Shown here piece by piece: positions 1 through 5,177 of a stretch of 5,177 nt of DNA. Every line of letters begins with the position of its first letter. The stretch's first letter is position 1. The translations under genes were made by a program, and so were the position numbers. Where the stretch lies: assembly GCA_013202185.1 (NCBI GenBank), contig JABMSA010000159.1:1-5177 (forward strand). Direction: 5' to 3'. The notes beneath the pieces were generated by a model. It ran no database searches. It was not told the DNA's origin and saw only the letters and a program-made list of their open reading frames with translations. This DNA is from Planctomycetota bacterium. Its GTDB lineage: Bacteria; Planctomycetota; PUPC01; JABMSA01.

Positions 1-2
1 AT

Positions 3-60
3 TGTAGAGACGGGCCGGTGGCCCGTCTCCTCTGAGACGCCCCACCGGGGCGTCTCTACA
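3..60. repeat. Paired-hairpin palindromic repeat (REP/MITE-like)
   Basis: Two perfect 10-bp stem-loops sit side by side. Hairpin 1 has arms at 7-16 and 20-29 (GAGACGGGCC / GGCCCGTCTC) with loop GGT. Hairpin 2 has arms at 34-43 and 47-56 (GAGACGCCCC / GGGGCGTCTC) with loop ACC. CTCT (30-33) links them, and TGTA (3-6) pairs with TACA (57-60) to close the unit. The two hairpins are inverted copies of each other, so the element can also fold as one long hairpin with two 2-nt mismatches. There is no T-tract on the + strand side, so it does not look like a classic intrinsic terminator, although it could slow or end transcription from upstream. Palindromes with GTAGAGACG-type ends are, from memory, dispersed repeats in several bacterial genomes. 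No second copy lies in this window, so dispersal is inferred. Confidence 0.75.
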
Positions 61-166
61 AGTATGTGACCGTATTTGCCAACAGGTGTACTAAGAAGAC
101 GGGACGACGACGATTCGGAGGTCGAGACGATAACTTGAACCAAGATTCGCAAGCCCCCCATCGGCA

Positions 167-183
167 CAAGGGGATTTCCCTTG
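167..183. promoter_or_regulatory. Small dyad over the lipA -35 box, possible operator
   Basis: A perfect 6-bp inverted repeat, CAAGGG (167-172) and CCCTTG (178-183), flanks a 5-nt centre. Its right arm contains the TTG of the putative -35 hexamer at 181-186. A protein bound here would compete with RNA polymerase. It may equally be a chance dyad: six base pairs are weak evidence and no known operator consensus was recognised. Confidence 0.25.
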
Positions 184-209
184 AAAACACGGCCTCTCGG
201 GCATAAAAT
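181..209 (+). promoter_or_regulatory. Predicted sigma70-type promoter for lipA operon
   Basis: TTGAAA at 181-186 matches five of six -35 consensus bases. TAAAAT at 204-209 matches five of six -10 bases. The spacer is the optimal 17 nt. Transcription would begin near 216, giving a leader of about 28 nt that contains the lipA Shine-Dalgarno site. The local sequence is clearly richer in A and T than the flanking genes. It is the only well-formed promoter seen upstream of the closely packed lipA-holB-ricT-metG run, so it may drive all of them. Confidence 0.6.
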
Positions 210-231
210 GAAAGGTGGTGTAAGTACTTGT

Positions 232-237
232 AGGAGA
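232..237 (+). promoter_or_regulatory. Ribosome binding site fixing the lipA TTG start
   Basis: AGGAGA at 232-237 is a strong Shine-Dalgarno match 6 nt before TTG at 244. An in-frame TAG at 238-240 excludes any start further upstream. The next in-frame start-type codon (GTG at 298) has no comparable site and would remove conserved N-terminal LipA residues. The TTG is therefore the likely initiator. Confidence 0.75.
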
Positions 238-243
238 TAGGTA

Positions 244-1134
244 TTGAGCGAGTCGGAGGGGCAACGCAAGCCCTTTCCCGAATGGCTGAAAAAGCGTGTG
301 CGAGTCGGTAATCTCGGCAAACCTGTTCGCGAACTGCTCGATTCGCTGCACCTTGACACAGTCTGCCGGCGGGCCAAGTGCCCCAATCAGTGCGAGTGTT
401 TTGCCAAGGGCACGGCCACGTTTATGATCCTTGGCTCTGTGTGCAGCCGCAGTTGCAGGTTCTGTGCGGTCGGCTCGGGAGACCCCTCCCCCCTCGAGGA
501 AGATGAGCCCGACCGCGTGGCAGAGGCGTCGGCACGGATGGGCCTGAAACACGTGGTGATAACGTCCGTGACGCGCGACGACCTCCCCGACGGAGGCGCC
601 CGGCACTTCGCACGCACGATCAGCGCCGTGAGGCGGCGATGCCAGGCGGTGATCGAGGTGCTCACTCCGGACTTTCGTGGCGACGAGCCGGCCCTCGATG
701 CCGTAGTCGCCGCCCGGCCCGATATCTTCAACCACAACATAGAGACAATCCGGCGGCTGTACCCGCGGGTGCGTCCGCAGGCGAACTATGAGCAGTCTCT
801 GCGCGTGCTCGAGCACGTGAAGAAAGCCGACCCCGGCATCTATGCGAAGTCGGGCATGATGGTAGGCCTGGGCGAGACGAACGACGAGGTGCTCGCCGCG
901 TGCGCCGACCTCCTCGCCGCCGGCTGCGACATCCTCACAGTCGGGCAGTACCTCCGGCCCACGCCGGAACATCTGCAGATCGAACGGTTTGTGACGCCCG
1001 AAGAGTTCGAAGATTATCGCCGTCGGGCGCTCGAAATGGGCTTCCTGGCGGCGGCGTCGGGCCCCTTTGTGCGAAGCTCGTACAACGCAAGGGAAGTGTT
1101 TGACGCCGTTGCACAGCGGCCGCGAAACGGATAA
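244..1134 (+). CDS. lipA: Lipoyl synthase (radical SAM)
   Basis: LipA inserts two sulfur atoms into the octanoyl chain carried on lipoyl domains (pyruvate and 2-oxoglutarate dehydrogenase E2, glycine cleavage H protein), using SAM and two [4Fe-4S] clusters in the cytosol. The 296-residue length is normal for the family. The auxiliary-cluster motif C-x4-C-x5-C is at C41, C46 and C52. The radical-SAM triad C-x3-C-x2-C is at C67, C71 and C74. The C-terminal RSSY signature at 277-280, whose serine ligates the auxiliary cluster, is intact. Other family blocks include TSVTRDDLPDGGA (107-119), FNHNIETI (162-169) and SGMMVGLGE (203-211). No lipB or lplA lies nearby, so the octanoyl or lipoate supply genes must be elsewhere. 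An additional cysteine, C50, lies inside the auxiliary motif. The start is TTG; it is the first gene of the apparent operon, and holB follows after 6 nt. Confidence 0.97.
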   Translation: MSESEGQRKPFPEWLKKRVRVGNLGKPVRELLDSLHLDTVCRRAKCPNQCECFAKGTATFMILGSVCSRSCRFCAVGSGDPSPLEEDEPDRVAEASARMGLKHVVITSVTRDDLPDGGARHFARTISAVRRRCQAVIEVLTPDFRGDEPALDAVVAARPDIFNHNIETIRRLYPRVRPQANYEQSLRVLEHVKKADPGIYAKSGMMVGLGETNDEVLAACADLLAAGCDILTVGQYLRPTPEHLQIERFVTPEEFEDYRRRALEMGFLAAASGPFVRSSYNAREVFDAVAQRPRNG

Positions 1135-1140
1135 CGTGTA

Positions 1141-2136
1141 ATGCTCGCAGATATCCTGGGCCAAGACCAGATCGCCGACAAATTCCGCAACGCCTGGAAA
1201 CAGCAGCGGCTGGCACAGGCATATATTCTGGCCGGCCCCGACGCCATCGGCAAGACGCCGTTCGCCCTCGAGCTTGCGAAAACATTTCTGTGCAGGGAGC
1301 ACGGCGACGACGCCTGCGACCGATGCCCGTCGTGCAGGAAGGTAGCCCACGGCAATCACCAGGACGTCGAGGTGCTCGAGCCCGCCGGTGCAGGACGGAT
1401 AATATCCAATGACACGGTGCAGGGGCTGATCGAGTCGCTTCGGTTCAAGGCACGCTCGGGCGAGCACCGGTTTGTCATCATCCGCGAAGCCGACAGGATT
1501 CCGGAGCGCGGGGCCAATCACTTTCTGAAGATGCTCGAGGAGCCGCCGACGGACGTGACGTTCTTCCTGCTGACCGCGCGGATGCCCGTGCTGCTGGCCA
1601 CGATTGTGTCGCGCTGCCAGATAGTGCGAATGCACCGCGCGGAGCCCGAGGATATCCAACGCTTCCTCACCGATCGCGGGTGCGAGCCGGAGAAGGCGAG
1701 GCTCTGCGCCTCGCTGTGCGACGGCTGCCCCGGCCGCGCGGTCAACATGGTGCAAAAGGGAGAAGTTTTCGAACGCCGCGCGCAGGTCTTGAAGCGACTG
1801 CTCGTGCTGGATCGTGACAATATGGACGTGGTGGCGGCCGAGACGCTCGCCGCCAACAAGGAAAAGACACTGGCCGCAACGCGCGCGAACCATTATGCCG
1901 ATCTCGGCCTGATGGCCACGCTGCTGCGCGACACAACCCTGATAGCCGAAGGCGCCGGACGCTCGATGCTGTATCATTCCGACGTCGCCGACAGCCTGCG
2001 GCCCCGTGCCGAGGCAAGCAGCCCCGGCAGGCTGCGAGAGCAAACGCTGTGCGTTTTGGAAGCTCGAGAGAACATAGAACTGTTCGTGAACCCGGACCTC
2101 CTCATCAGCCGGCTCTTTCTCGAGCTGTGCACTTGA
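1141..2136 (+). CDS. holB: DNA polymerase III subunit delta' (clamp loader)
   Basis: Delta' is the AAA+ subunit of the clamp loader that, with delta and tau/gamma, opens and places the sliding clamp on primed DNA. The protein has 331 residues, the usual size. It begins with the family-type LADILGQDQIADKFRNA. A complete Walker A, GPDAIGKT, is at 32-39. A four-cysteine zinc module is at C51, C59, C62 and C65. A Walker B-like strand, FVIIREADRI, spans 111-120, followed by NHFLKMLEEPP (126-136) and the SRC motif at 157-159, which is characteristic of clamp-loader subunits. The C-terminal part (about 165-331) is helical-looking and divergent, as expected for the collar domain. DnaX is the main alternative because Walker A is intact, but the short length, LEEPP context and ricT neighbour favour HolB. 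No clear Shine-Dalgarno precedes the ATG, so translation is probably coupled to lipA. Confidence 0.88.
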   Translation: MLADILGQDQIADKFRNAWKQQRLAQAYILAGPDAIGKTPFALELAKTFLCREHGDDACDRCPSCRKVAHGNHQDVEVLEPAGAGRIISNDTVQGLIESLRFKARSGEHRFVIIREADRIPERGANHFLKMLEEPPTDVTFFLLTARMPVLLATIVSRCQIVRMHRAEPEDIQRFLTDRGCEPEKARLCASLCDGCPGRAVNMVQKGEVFERRAQVLKRLLVLDRDNMDVVAAETLAANKEKTLAATRANHYADLGLMATLLRDTTLIAEGAGRSMLYHSDVADSLRPRAEASSPGRLREQTLCVLEARENIELFVNPDLLISRLFLELCT

Positions 2137-2163
2137 GCGGCGTTCGGTTGAGAGAGAATAATC

Positions 2164-3108
2164 ATGGCACACCTGATTGCCGCCAGATACGGCGCGATGA
2201 ACAACATCGGAAACTTCGTGAGCGAATCGAATGAGTTTCGCCTGCACGATAAGGTGATCCTGCAAACGGATCGCGGCATGGACGTAGGCGAGGTGATCTC
2301 CTCTCCCGAGTACATAATGCGCGGCACCGACGTCTCCTCGTTTGGAAGGGTCATCAGAAAGATGGACCAGAGAGACGTGGAAGCGGTCCGGCATATCGAA
2401 GAAGAACTGGCTCCCGCCGAAATAAAGTTTTGCGAGGACCTCATCAGGAAGAACAGAATCTCGATGAAGCTCGCCACCGTCGAGCACCTTTTCGGCGGCG
2501 AGAAGATCATTTTCTACTTCCTCGCCGAAGGGCGGGTCGATTTCCGCCAGCTTGTGAAAGACCTCGCCGCCGAATATCGCACGCGGATCGAAATGCGGCA
2601 GATCGGCGTGCGCGACGAAGCCCGACTGCTCGCCGAGTACGAACACTGCGGCCAGCCGTTGTGCTGCAAGAGATTCATGCGCGACCTCCAGCCCGTTACA
2701 ATGCGCATGGCAAAATCGCAAAAGACCACCCTCGATCCCGCGAAAATCTCCGGGCGATGCGGCCGCCTAATGTGCTGCCTGCGATTCGAAGACGAAACGT
2801 ACATCGCGTTGAAAAAGAACCTCCCCCGCAGAGGCGACCACGTCGTGAGCGAAGCCGCCACCGGAAGGGTTGTCGGGCAGAACGTCCTCAAGCAGTTGGT
2901 GACCATAGAAATTGAAGACGGCACCGAGGTGGAAGTGCACGTCGACGACATCCGGCAAGTGGAGAAGCAGGAAAAGAACAGGAAATCGGGGAACAAGGGC
3001 CCGCGGGACTCCAAAGGGCTCAAGCCACCCCAGGGATCGCCCAAGCCGCCGGACTCCGGAGAGCCGCAGGCCGGGCGCAACCCCCGCCAAAAAGGCAACG
3101 ACCAGTGA
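2164..3108 (+). CDS. ricT: PSP1-domain protein RicT/YaaT
   Basis: This is a YaaT/RicT-family protein. In Bacillus subtilis RicT joins RicA and RicF in an Fe-S-containing complex that works with RNase Y in mRNA maturation and affects sporulation, competence and biofilm formation. The role in this organism is inferred. The 314 residues include the family core GEKIIFYFLAEGRVDFR (112-128) and RTRIEMRQIGVRDEARLL (139-156). Two cysteine blocks follow: CGQPLCC (C162, C167, C168) and SGRCGRLMCC (C199, C204, C205), which include the expected cluster ligands. A KOW-like beta segment, about 222-265, follows. The last 50 or so residues are Lys/Pro/Gly-rich and probably disordered. The ATG has only a weak purine-rich GAGAGAGA site upstream. 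It lies 27 nt after holB, the same neighbour as in Firmicutes, and its stop overlaps the metG start. Family assignment is firm; RicA/RicF partners are not in the window. Confidence 0.92.
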   Translation: MAHLIAARYGAMNNIGNFVSESNEFRLHDKVILQTDRGMDVGEVISSPEYIMRGTDVSSFGRVIRKMDQRDVEAVRHIEEELAPAEIKFCEDLIRKNRISMKLATVEHLFGGEKIIFYFLAEGRVDFRQLVKDLAAEYRTRIEMRQIGVRDEARLLAEYEHCGQPLCCKRFMRDLQPVTMRMAKSQKTTLDPAKISGRCGRLMCCLRFEDETYIALKKNLPRRGDHVVSEAATGRVVGQNVLKQLVTIEIEDGTEVEVHVDDIRQVEKQEKNRKSGNKGPRDSKGLKPPQGSPKPPDSGEPQAGRNPRQKGNDQ

Positions 3109-4658
3109 ACGACACTTTCTACATAACAACCCCGCTCTACTACCCCAGCGCCCGGCCGCACATCGGCTCGGCCTTCGAAATAGTCGGAATAGACGCCGTC
3201 GCACGATTCAACAGGCTGATGGGCCGCGACGTCCTCCTCCTCACCGGAATGGACGAGCACGGCGAGAAAATCCAGCGCAAGGCCGAACAACAAGGTGCCT
3301 CGCCCCAGCAGTTCGTCGACGACATGGCCGCACTATATAAGAAAATGTGGGCCTCACTCGGCATATCCTACGACGACTTCATCAGGACCACCGAGCCGCG
3401 CCACATCGAGTGCGTCACCGCGTTCTTCGAGCGCGTTTACAACAACGGCGACATCTACAAGGGCACCTACGAAGGCTGGTATTGCGTGCGGTGCGAAAAC
3501 TTCCTCACCCAGGCGCAGCTCGTCGACGAGCGATGCGGCGACTGCGGAGACAAGGCCTCGCGCTCATCTGAAGAAGCCTACTTCTTCAAGATGTCGAAAT
3601 ACCGACAGCGGCTGCTCGACCACATCCAACAGCACCCCGAGTTCATCCAGCCCGACTTCCGCCGCAACGAGATGCTCAGCTTCATACAAGGCGGGCTGGA
3701 CGACGTCTGCATCAGCCGGTCGACCATCCACTGGGGCATTCCGCTGCCCGTCGAGCCGTCGCAGGTGATCTACGTGTGGTTCGACGCCCTCATCAATTAC
3801 ATCACAGCTTGCGGCTTCGCAAAAGACGACGACAAATTCGCGAAGTACTGGCCGGCCGACGTGCACGTGGTCGGAAAAGACATCCTTCGCTTCCACACCA
3901 CCATCTGGCCCACAATGCTCATGTCGGCCGGGCTGCCACTGCCCGGGCAGGTGTTTGGTCATGGATGGGTACTGGCCGAAGAAGGCGAAAAAATGTCGAA
4001 GTCCGTCGGAAACGTCATCGACCCCGACGACCTCATCGACGCCTACGGCCCCGACGCCGTGCGGTATTTCCTGCTGCGCGAAATCTCATACGCCGTCGAC
4101 GGCTCCTTCTCCACGCAAAAGCTCATCAACCGGATCAACAACGATCTCGGCAACGATCTCGGCAACCTGCTGCACCGCACGCTGTCGATGATCGAAAAAT
4201 ACTTCGACGGCGTGATCCCCGGGCCCGGTGCGAAAACCGCCGACGAAGAAATGCTCTTTGCCGCCGCCCAGGGGCTTGTCGACCAGCTCGACGACCTCGT
4301 CGGCACGTTCCAGTTCAACCGGGCCCTCGAGGCGCTCTGGCGGCTGGTTTCCGAGGCAAACAAGTACGTGGAGCTGTGCAAGCCATGGGCGCTCGCCAAG
4401 GACCCTAGCCTGCGCGAAAGGCTCTCGGCAGTGATGTACAACCTCGCCGACGCCGTGCGCATCACCTCGCTCCTCATCGAGCCGTTCCTGCCTTTCACGG
4501 CCCGCAAGATGCTCGACCAACTCGGGCTCGAGAAGCAGGAAGGCGGCATCCGCGAACTCGCACAATGGGGCAAGCTGTCGCCGGGAGGCAAGGTGAGAAA
4601 AGGCGCGCCGCTCTTTCCCAGAGTCGAAACGGAATCGTCCTCGTCGTCGGACGTATGA
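3105..4658 (+). CDS. metG: Methionyl-tRNA synthetase, short form
   Basis: MetRS charges tRNA-Met and initiator tRNA with methionine using ATP in the cytosol. It is a class I synthetase. The 517 residues cover the Rossmann catalytic domain with HIGS (19-22, a variant of HIGH), TGMDEHG (47-53), a connective-peptide zinc knuckle with C127, C130, C144 and C147, and KMSKS at 296-300. The alpha-helical anticodon domain includes N354 and R358 (N-x3-R spacing) and the PW pair at 427-428, which correspond to anticodon-reading positions in E. coli MetRS. The protein ends soon afterwards in a serine run (511-515), so it lacks the C-terminal EMAPII/Trbp111-like dimerisation domain of roughly 650-residue forms. 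The GTG start overlaps the ricT stop as GTGA, with AAAGG 9 nt upstream. The N-terminus NDTFYITTPLYYPS matches the family start exactly, supporting this initiator. Translational coupling to ricT is likely. Confidence 0.97.
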   Translation: MNDTFYITTPLYYPSARPHIGSAFEIVGIDAVARFNRLMGRDVLLLTGMDEHGEKIQRKAEQQGASPQQFVDDMAALYKKMWASLGISYDDFIRTTEPRHIECVTAFFERVYNNGDIYKGTYEGWYCVRCENFLTQAQLVDERCGDCGDKASRSSEEAYFFKMSKYRQRLLDHIQQHPEFIQPDFRRNEMLSFIQGGLDDVCISRSTIHWGIPLPVEPSQVIYVWFDALINYITACGFAKDDDKFAKYWPADVHVVGKDILRFHTTIWPTMLMSAGLPLPGQVFGHGWVLAEEGEKMSKSVGNVIDPDDLIDAYGPDAVRYFLLREISYAVDGSFSTQKLINRINNDLGNDLGNLLHRTLSMIEKYFDGVIPGPGAKTADEEMLFAAAQGLVDQLDDLVGTFQFNRALEALWRLVSEANKYVELCKPWALAKDPSLRERLSAVMYNLADAVRITSLLIEPFLPFTARKMLDQLGLEKQEGGIRELAQWGKLSPGGKVRKGAPLFPRVETESSSSSDV

Positions 4659-4773
4659 GGAGGATTGTGTCTATAGAGGAAGCGTTCCGGGGAAACTTTT
4701 TGGGCTACAGGTCAGAACTCTTTCGCTCTCGAGGAACTATTCTCTCTGTTACATTCGTCAGGAGGACCATACC
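4659..4773. other. metG-apgM intercistronic gap
   Basis: This is the longest gap between genes in the cluster. It has no T-tract hairpin and no convincing -35/-10 pair, so read-through from metG into apgM is plausible but unproven. It opens with an unused Shine-Dalgarno-like AGGAGG (4658-4663) beside the metG stop and ends with the real apgM site. The rest looks like low-information sequence. Confidence 0.5.
4760..4766 (+). promoter_or_regulatory. Strong ribosome binding site for apgM
   Basis: AGGAGGA at 4760-4766 is a near-perfect anti-16S match with an ideal 7-nt spacer to GTG at 4774. It decides the start in favour of this GTG over the internal ATG at 4825, which has no site before it. 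Confidence 0.8.
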
Positions 4774-5177
4774 GTGCCAGGGACGGAATTTTTCAGGCCT
4801 CTCAAGCGTGAGGCCGATACGAAGATGCTGCTGTTCGTTGCCGACGGCCTCGGCGGCCTGCCTCGAGAAAGAGGCGGCCTTACCGAACTGGAGACCGCCA
4901 AGACCCCCAACCTCGATGAACTCGCAGTGGAGGGAACGTGCGGCCTGCTCGATCCGGTCGCACCCGGGATCACACCCGGCAGCGGGCCCGCGCACCTCAG
5001 CCTTTTCGGCTACGACCCGATCCAATACAACGTTGGCCGTGGCCTGCTCGCCGCGCTCGGCGTTGCCTTTCCGATACGGCCCGGCGACGTCGCCGCGCGT
5101 ATCAACTTCTGCACGGTCGACGACGAAGGGCTGGTAACCGACCGCCGCGCCGGCCGAATCGCCACCGAAACCAACAC
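4774..5177 (+). CDS. apgM: Archaeal-type phosphoglycerate mutase, N-terminal part
   Basis: The enzyme interconverts 3- and 2-phosphoglycerate without the 2,3-bisphosphoglycerate cofactor, in glycolysis and gluconeogenesis. It belongs to the alkaline phosphatase metalloenzyme superfamily. Only 134 codons plus two bases are present of a protein normally near 400 residues; the frame is open at the window edge. Visible motifs are LFVADGLGGLP (20-30) with metal-binding D24, AKTPNLDELA (42-51), CGLLDPVAPGITPGSGPAHLSLFGYDP split across 56-82 with S70 as the expected phosphoryl-accepting serine, and GRGLLAALG (88-96) and DRRAGRI (123-129). The first 17 residues before the core strand form an extension that is usual in many bacterial and archaeal members. 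The GTG start is supported by a strong Shine-Dalgarno site. It follows metG in the same orientation after 115 nt. Superfamily relatives share some motifs, but this combination is specific to aPGAM. Confidence 0.9.
   Translation, partial: MPGTEFFRPLKREADTKMLLFVADGLGGLPRERGGLTELETAKTPNLDELAVEGTCGLLDPVAPGITPGSGPAHLSLFGYDPIQYNVGRGLLAALGVAFPIRPGDVAARINFCTVDDEGLVTDRRAGRIATETN

Noticed and set aside
3..60. Intrinsic terminator for an upstream gene
   Set aside because: The stems are strong, but the bases after 60 are AGTATG with no T-tract. The mirrored hairpin doublet fits a repeat element better, although some termination effect cannot be excluded.
1..60. CRISPR repeat
   Set aside because: The two hairpins are inverted rather than direct copies, and there is no spacer array.
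66..206. 46-codon open frame from a GTG upstream of lipA
   Set aside because: It has no Shine-Dalgarno, runs across the lipA promoter, and its product is Arg/Lys/Asn-rich with no known motif.
2133..2162. TTGAGC, 18 nt, AATAAT as an internal promoter before ricT
   Set aside because: The -10 would end one base before the ricT ATG, placing the transcript start inside the gene.
91..2721. Very long open frame on the - strand (876 codons) opposite lipA, holB and ricT
   Set aside because: Its codons are in exact register with the three + strand genes, all in the same frame. It stays open because those genes avoid TTA, CTA and TCA codons, as GC-rich genes do, and it is bounded by a CTA codon of ricT at 2767. 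Its protein is His/Arg/Ala-rich with no recognisable domain, while the + strand frames are clear families.
4565..5137. 190-codon + strand frame overlapping the end of metG and apgM
   Set aside because: It lies out of frame with both genes, and the product shows no family. The apgM frame has a strong Shine-Dalgarno and clear aPGAM motifs across the same bases.

Overview
The window is part of a high-GC bacterial chromosome. It carries a compact run of five housekeeping genes, all on the + strand: lipA (lipoyl synthase), holB (DNA polymerase III delta'), ricT/yaaT (PSP1-domain protein), metG (methionyl-tRNA synthetase) and the first third of apgM (archaeal-type, cofactor-independent phosphoglycerate mutase), which is cut by the window end. 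The lineage cannot be fixed from this sequence. Strong GC-ending codon use, the holB-ricT-metG neighbourhood (also found in Firmicutes) and an archaeal-type PGAM in a bacterial setting fit a deep-branching or uncultured high-GC bacterial phylum. No gene here is diagnostic of one phylum.

Layout. Positions 1-243 are non-coding. They start with a 58-nt palindromic repeat made of two perfect 10-bp hairpins, followed by about 120 nt with nothing recognisable. Next comes a good sigma70-type promoter (TTGAAA, 17 nt, TAAAAT) with a small dyad over its -35 box, then a Shine-Dalgarno site and a TTG start for lipA. lipA-holB are separated by 6 nt and holB-ricT by 27 nt. ricT-metG overlap by 4 nt (GTGA). 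metG-apgM are separated by 115 nt, with no terminator visible and a near-perfect Shine-Dalgarno before apgM. The spacing suggests one transcript from the lipA promoter, at least through metG.

Functional reading. The genes do not form one pathway. They cover cofactor maturation (LipA), the replication clamp loader (HolB), an RNA-processing regulator (RicT), translation (MetG) and glycolysis/gluconeogenesis (ApgM). This is a conserved housekeeping neighbourhood rather than an accessory island. I found no CRISPR array, transposase, phage gene, toxin-antitoxin pair, tRNA or rRNA, and no convincing undescribed system. The least ordinary elements are the paired-hairpin repeat at the left edge, the dyad over the lipA promoter, and an unused strong Shine-Dalgarno-like site directly after metG.
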